From contig NC_052349.1 of NCBI RefSeq assembly GCF_009727055.1, positions 37,475,993-37,539,992 on the forward strand: DNA of 64,000 nt. The letters run 5' to 3'. Shown piece after piece: positions 58,648 through 64,000 of this stretch. Under the pieces are notes generated by a model. The model saw only the letters and a list, made by a program, of their open reading frames with translations. It searched no databases and was not told the origin of the DNA. The position numbers were made by a program, and so were the translations under genes. Position 1 is the first letter of the stretch; each line of letters begins with the position of its first letter. The DNA comes from Benincasa hispida. Taxonomy: Eukaryota; Streptophyta; Magnoliopsida; Cucurbitales; Cucurbitaceae.

Positions 58648-60401
58648 TGACGCCCCAAAGATTTATACATTTATTTATTAAAAAAAATGAGAGAGAAAGA
58701 GTTAATAGTTAATTAAGGAAAAGGAGAAGGGGAATTAGGGTTATAAATGAGGGTTGGGGAACCTCAGGCTGTGTGCAAAAGAAAAAAAGGGAAAAAATCT
58801 TTTTTCTTTTTTTCTCTTCTTCTTACTCCTTCCAGCCCTCACGATTCTCTTCACTGTACCCTTCCTGCCGCCGCCTCATCATTGAGGTTTTCTTTTTCTC
58901 TTCTTTTTTGGCCGACCTCCTGCATCTAACCATCGAGAGGACCCGCACTTGTCTTCGCCATTGACCAAGCCCGAAGCCGCCGAAGCCGCTGAAGTCACGA
59001 GGAGCCGTGCTTGTTTTCGTCGTCGACTCAAAATGACGATCGAACAGCCGAAGTTGCGACTCAAAGCCGCATCTCTCTCACTCAACCGCGTCGTTCTCTC
59101 CATCCGCTAGCCGCTGATTCTGGTTGCCGTCGAATCGTGGTGATTCCGACCGATCTGTCTGTTGGGGTAAGTTTTGGTTCCTTTTTTGGTAGCCCATCGT
59201 CATTTGGAATTCTTGGGCCTAAGCTAACCTTCACCCATGGAATTTGTGGTTGGTTTCAGAAACGTGTGGCAGTGAAGGAAGTTTTCGAGCAGAGTAAGGG
59301 TTTGTTTTGGGTCAGTTCATTATCCCGAGGTAAGTGGTTTACTGCCGGTTTTGCCCTAGGATCTTGATAAGCCTGTTAGTCAGAAGGAAAAAAAAATCTT
59401 ATGTCACTGTATGTATGAGTAAACTGTGATAAAGTTTGATGTATGGGTAACTGTGCTGAAATTTGATGTATGAGTAGACTGTGGTAAAGTTTGATGTATG
59501 AGTAAACTGTGATAAGGATTGATGTATGGGTAACTGTGATAAAGTTTGATGTATGGGTAATTGTGATAAAGTTAGATGCTGATTCATGACCTTGATTGCA
59601 TGCTTATGTCTGTCTGAGATTTTAATGACTGTTAGTGCCAGGATTCATGATTGCATGCTTATGTCCATATGATATTTTAGTGACTGTTAGTATTACTATT
59701 GGACTATGCACATTGCATGTTGTGAGCCTTCGAGCCCACACCCTATGCTTATGTACGGTGTCCTTTTTGGGATCACCACTTGTTTTTATGCCTGTGACCT
59801 TTGGTGTCACTACTTATGAAAGCGTGCCTTCGGATTCGCCCCTTATGTCTATGCCTATGTCTACGCCTATGATGCCCTTGTGCACTTTGGTCCAATGGAA
59901 AGACTAACAGATCACTGAATGGGCCCAGTAGTAGGCCGCTTACTAAGTATACTTTTATACTCACCCTTTTCTTTTTCTATTTTTTTCAGGTAAGCGTAAT
60001 GATAGACCGGCGCATGACAAGAGAGATCTGTGACCTAGCCATTAGGACGAATTACTACTTCTGCACTTAGTGTCATATTTTTGGAGTCTGGTTTAGGAGT
60101 TAGGCGTTTTAAACTCTCATGAAAAATTCATTAATTTTATTATTTGACTATTTAATTGTTTTTTTTCTTTCATTTTAAAGTTGGGTTTAGGGGTACCCCA
60201 AACGGTAAATTTTTATTTTATTTTATTTTTTTATTTTATTATTATTATTTATATATGTTTTCTTACCTTTGCTCATTTGAGCATTATTAAATAAAATTTC
60301 GGCTCTTTTATTTAATTGTTTAGAAAAAAAAAATGTACGGTTAAGTCTATGCATGCATGAAGTAGCATCCTAGAAATAAGTAGGAAACTAGGGTATTTAC
60401 A
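58648..60401 (+). repeat. 3' LTR of the Gypsy element
   Basis: It starts TGACGCCCCAAAG at 58648, directly after the purine tract, and probably ends TTACA at 60401. It holds the usual untranslated content, including C/T-rich leader-like sequence (58790-58960) and the minisatellite at 59405-59580. The 118-residue + frame at 59011-59367 lies wholly in the LTR and is not considered a gene. Confidence 0.75.
59405..59580 (+). repeat. minisatellite in Gypsy LTR, period about 33 bp
   Basis: About five copies of 'gatgtatgrgtaaytgtgrt' with 'aaagttt' spacers. The units differ by single bases. Confidence 0.85.
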
Positions 60402-62470
60402 ACTTAGCACTCTGACATCCTTGCATAAGTATCCCTATCTTATGTTGCATACCACCATCGAAACATCCATGAAGTGGTGTGCTCCTCACACAACAAATCC
60501 ATCATAAGTTCTAGGGAGAGAAAAAGATGGAAAGAATATGGAAAGTGTCTATTAGGGTTAACAACCTCACTACATTTGTAATGACCTGAACAATTATTAA
60601 GGGTATTTTCGTAATTTTTAATATAATTATGCTTTTTCTAATTTAAATAACTATTTTAATAAGTTGTTTAAATTTAGTTTCTGATCCCTTGGAAACTTAA
60701 TTTAAGATAATTGAGAGCTACTAACCTTAATTTATATAATTCTTGTTCAAAGTTGATTTTAATATTTTTTTTTTGTACATCATTATTATAATTCTAAAAG
60801 TTCACACTAAATATTAGTAACATAGTTATATTTATATTTAGTTATTTGAATATAGAAGGGAAGAATGAATATAAGTAGAAGATTAGTTAACTTGGTAAGA
60901 ATGTGATATTAATTAAGAGGATGTATGGTCTTATTATTTTCAAATTTTGTCAAGAATGTGATATTAATTAAGAGGATGTATGGTCTTATTATTTTCAAAT
61001 TTTGTCGTTTGTAATTTTTGAATTATCAAGAATTTAAAACAAGATAATTAGGGATGTAAGAGTTTAGGTGGGTAAATTAAGGAGCCAAAAATTCCATTAA
61101 AAGACTACATGGTCGTGCATGCATGGAGGAAAGAGAAGAAGAGCTTGATCACTTTGCAAAAACCTTATCTCTTCAGTTATTTAAATGGCTTTCCATTTAT
61201 CCTTCAAGATAGACTAAAAAAATCTAAAAAATTCTTCTTTCACCCTGTCTAATGTTGTAAATCACACTTCTTAGAGAGAATGGTGAGTTGTAAAAGTTAT
61301 TTGAATTGGTGTTCTTGAATCTCACAAGATTGTTCAACGATTGCATCAAATCGGTATGAAACGATCGTTTTCAATCTAGTTTTATAGTGAACCTTTTTCT
61401 ATTAATTTTCATAGATCTCAAACATGTTCATACCCTCTTCCTAATATATTCTAGCATTATTTCAAGCTATTTAGATATTTAAAGTTTCTTCATCATCTTT
61501 ACGATAGAGACAAAAACATATCCAATGGTAAGGGCCGCTCTCTCTATCTTTCAATTTTCCTTGGGCATTGTTAGATGCTCTTTTAGTGCTATGTAGATCT
61601 TAGGATATTGATTTTAGGCAAGAAAATCAAAATGAAAAATGGTTCAAAATAGTTCCTAAAGCTAGTCTAAATTTGTGTTTTCTTGATTTATGCGATCTTT
61701 ATAGTTTTGCTTGTTTAATATCAAAATTAAAATAGGTTGGCTATAAAACTTTGAAATCATGACTAATAGCTTAGAGTTAGCCAAAAAGTATGTTTAAGAC
61801 ATTAAAATTAATTTTTTATGATCTATTTTTCATAGGGTTAAATTTTGGTAAAAACACTATTACTCGAGTTTTCAATTTCTTTCATTAAGTTTAATATTTA
61901 CAAATAATTTTCATGTATTTTTAGGTATAAGTTAAAGAATAATAAGATCACTAAAAAGATTAAGTTATGAGATTTATGTAATAATTTTATTAGTAATGAT
62001 AACTATGATAATTAATATGTAGTATAGGTTAGCTAAACAACTTAGTGTATTTAACTAGCTAATGAGCTTCCTTTAGGAAACTAAAATTTAATTTGTAAAA
62101 AACTAATTGAAATCATGATAGATGTTATATAGGAATCTTACAGATGATTTGGATTTCAAGCTTGAGGTAAGTGGATTCTATCATAAGTTACTGATTTGTG
62201 TGTTTTATAATCGTGTTGTTTAATTGTATAGTTGTATGACTACTCATAAGTAATTTCCACTGTATGTTGCCAATTGATTATAATATATATGTGATCAATG
62301 GTTTATTGTTGTATTTGACTTTTATAAAATAATTATCTATTGAATTGTTTTCTTGAATTCCGATGTGTTGAATGTTTAAATTTGATTATTATTATGAATG
62401 ATTTCTATTATGTTTCTTTTATATATGTTTGATTGAATATTGTTGAATTGTGACATTTAATTAATGTTTA
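60402..62470. other. AT-rich intergenic DNA, possible LTR remnant
   Basis: A TGTAATGACC start near 60576 and leader-like text near 61070-61260 suggest an old LTR, but no ends, coding or partner were found. Apart from the 55-bp duplication at 60897 no feature is supported. Confidence 0.4.
60897..61006. repeat. exact 55-bp tandem duplication
   Basis: 60897-60951 and 60952-61006 are identical (unit starts 'aagaatgtgatattaatt'). Perfect identity means it is recent or an assembly artefact. Confidence 0.9.
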
Positions 62471-62700
62471 CACTACAAGAATTTTGGACTTTAATGTCAG
62501 TTGGATAAAATTAAATCGAATGTATAATGTCAGTTTTGTTTTTTAAAAAAAGTGAATCTTTAATGTCAGTTTAAAACCGACATTAAAGATCCATTTTCAA
62601 AAAAAAAAAACAAAAACAAAGACAAAACAAAACCAATTCCCCCCCCCCCCAATTTTCTTTTTCCTTTCATTCTCATACTTCCACTCACCCACAACCCACG
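62471..62700 (+). mobile_element. CACTA left end, same family as 18279 and 33887
   Basis: It starts CACTACAAGAATTTTGG and shows the 'ttaatgtcagtt' subterminal motifs (near 62500-62590). It then has the A- and C-runs and an 'attttctttttcctttc' leader that is also found, inverted, near 36225 in the non-autonomous element. No matching right end occurs before the window end at 64000, so the element either extends past it or is truncated. It leads directly into the MES-like exon. Confidence 0.85.
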
Positions 62701-64000
62701 TGAAACCTTTCCAACGCGACTCCTTTCATCCTTCCACGCGAAACCCACAACCCGACCAAGCATCAATCATCGATCCCCTCCTTCAACCCGGCAGCCGACC
62801 TCCAATAAGAAGAATCGGAACGCCTTGACGGGGAGTTCGAGTTCTCGAGCTCGCGCCCTCACCGACCCTCTCCTTCAACCTCAGTAACTTGTTAATCAGG
62901 TTCATTGAGTTTTATATTTGATTGTGTGACTATGATTGGTATGGATGATCGGGGATTCGATGTTTAACTGTTACGGATGAGTGTTGATTGAAAATTTTTG
63001 TGTTGTGGATTGTGTGTGCATTGTGTGAAAGGAATTTTAATTTTGTCTGTGTGGGAACTGGATTATTTCTGGATCAGTTTTGGACCAATTTTAACGGGAA
63101 GTTTAATCAATTGGACCCTAATGAGAGCTTTTAAAGATTCTAATCATTCAAAGTACGGTGAAGTGAATTATCGTTTTCCCATCCTGTATTTAATGAACAA
63201 CTTCATTGTAATTGTATGTTAAATTTAGACTTATTTAAACTACAAGGAGGATAGTTGAAAATTAATTTTGGCTAACAGGGGGGAAAGAATGATAGTCTTA
63301 ATTTTTGTTTACTAACTGCTTCATTTTCCTCTTTCAAATTATACATGATGAATTAATTATATATTTGTATGCGTCTAATTCTTACGATTTCAATTTAGAA
63401 TCAGAATGAGTGCACTAATATAAAAGGACATAGGAAACAATAGCATTTGTATAGATGAACTTCTATGTCAAGTTTCTAAACAAACTAATTGGATTGTTCA
63501 AATTATCAATAGAGTTTTTGCTGATTATTTGTCTTTTTCACATATTATTCCAAAAGGTTATTTTCTGAGTTTCCTGCCAAAAGCATTTATGGTTCTAATA
63601 AGTTTCAAATTGACAGGACATAAAGCTAGATAACTTGGAAACAAATCACTTTGTTCTTGTCCATGGAGGGGGTTTTGGTGCTTGGTATTGGTATAAAACT
63701 ATTGCTCTTCTTGAAGAAGCAGGCTACAGAGCTACGATGATAGACTTAACTGGTTCAGGAATTCATTCATTTGATCCAAACAGCATCACAGATCTCTCGC
63801 AATATGTGCAACCGCTCACGGATGTTCTTGAAAAGCTTCCTACTGGCGAAAAGGTTTCCATCCTTTTAACCCAATTTACTATCTATATATATATATACAC
63901 ATTCAAGTATATATGTCCATATATAGATTTATGTTCTGTAGGCATTGGTATTCATACATATGTGTGCTTATGGGTGTTGAAAATTCACGGAGAGTATTAA
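62701..64000 (+). pseudogene. MES: MES-type methylesterase (alpha/beta hydrolase), 5' part, exon 1 with stop
   Basis: Exon 1 coding extends to 62899 in the frame SSSSRARALTDPLLQP (62833-62880), then Q, a stop TAA (62885-62887), then LVNQ. A GT donor starts at 62900. Exon 2 (63617-63853) follows an AG acceptor and reads DIKLDNLETNHFVLVHGGG, with HGG of the oxyanion region and an intact frame to GEK; a donor is at 63854. The next exons are outside the window. The SSSSRAR and LTDPLLQP words match plastid-type MES11-15-like proteins, which hydrolyse small methyl esters such as methyl-IAA. The start codon of exon 1 is not identifiable; the region upstream is CACTA sequence. A shorter product could still start at the Met codon 63635-63637. 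Whether this is a dead copy, a CACTA-captured fragment or a gene with a mutated leader cannot be told here. Confidence 0.7.

Larger units (their letters stand above)
53095..60401 (+). mobile_element. 5'-truncated Ty3/Gypsy chromovirus (Tekay/Del-like)
   Basis: The body runs from gag (about 53095) to a chromodomain (stop at 58606-58608). A purine-rich tract (58633-58645) and a 3' LTR (58648-60401) follow. There is no 5' LTR or primer site to the left; the element begins abruptly inside gag. A solo LTR (54027-55704) is nested within it. Many stops and frame changes show it is dead. The clade is inferred from the chromodomain at the integrase end. Confidence 0.85.

Noticed and set aside
59011..59367. 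118-residue open frame on +
   Set aside because: It lies wholly in the Gypsy 3' LTR and has no recognisable domain.

Overview
This window looks like a repeat-rich stretch of a plant nuclear chromosome, most probably from a cucurbit. The evidence is high AT content, GT-AG introns, plant gene families, Copia, Gypsy, CACTA and hAT elements, and three copies of a short inverted-repeat element with a tctatcaatgtctatc-type core that I associate with cucurbits. The family assignment is an inference; the species cannot be told from the sequence.

Host genes are few. (1) A complete four-exon YUCCA-type flavin monooxygenase (auxin biosynthesis) lies on the + strand at 2241-9853, with a 4.2 kb first intron full of repeats. 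(2) A two-exon DUF7054 (At4g22758-like) gene lies on the - strand at 43001-45260. (3) A weak small hypothetical gene lies on the - strand at 52290-52809. (4) The 5' part of a methylesterase (MES, alpha/beta hydrolase) gene lies on the + strand from about 62770 to the window end. It sits directly downstream of a CACTA transposon 5' end and has an in-frame stop in exon 1.

Most of the rest is mobile DNA. A Copia element with LTRs, tRNA-iMet primer site, polypurine tract and perfect GGAAA target duplication occupies 10430-15124 (coding strand -). A large CACTA element (18279-26324) carries a broken TNP2 transposase and a second broken gene that joins a Ptta/En/Spm domain, a DUF8039-like domain and a Ulp1-type protease. 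A non-autonomous relative with a TCT target duplication (33887-36433) lies inside an LTR-like sequence. A third CACTA end of the same family starts at 62471. A hAT transposase fragment lies at about 27820-28180 and a decayed Copia body plus LTR at 28570-32600. A Ptta/DUF8039 gene fragment (38232-40378) is split by a 1369-bp solo LTR with an AAAAG duplication. A 5'-truncated chromodomain Gypsy element (53095-60401) is split by another solo LTR (54027-55704).

Two single-N positions (3075 and 44654) are each flanked by about 91-95 bp of duplicated sequence and look like assembly seams. The remaining intergenic DNA is AT-rich with short tandem duplications and MITEs. No CRISPR, rRNA, credible tRNA or organellar insert was seen. 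The most unusual point is the CACTA/MES junction at the right edge, a candidate gene capture or element-gene chimera.
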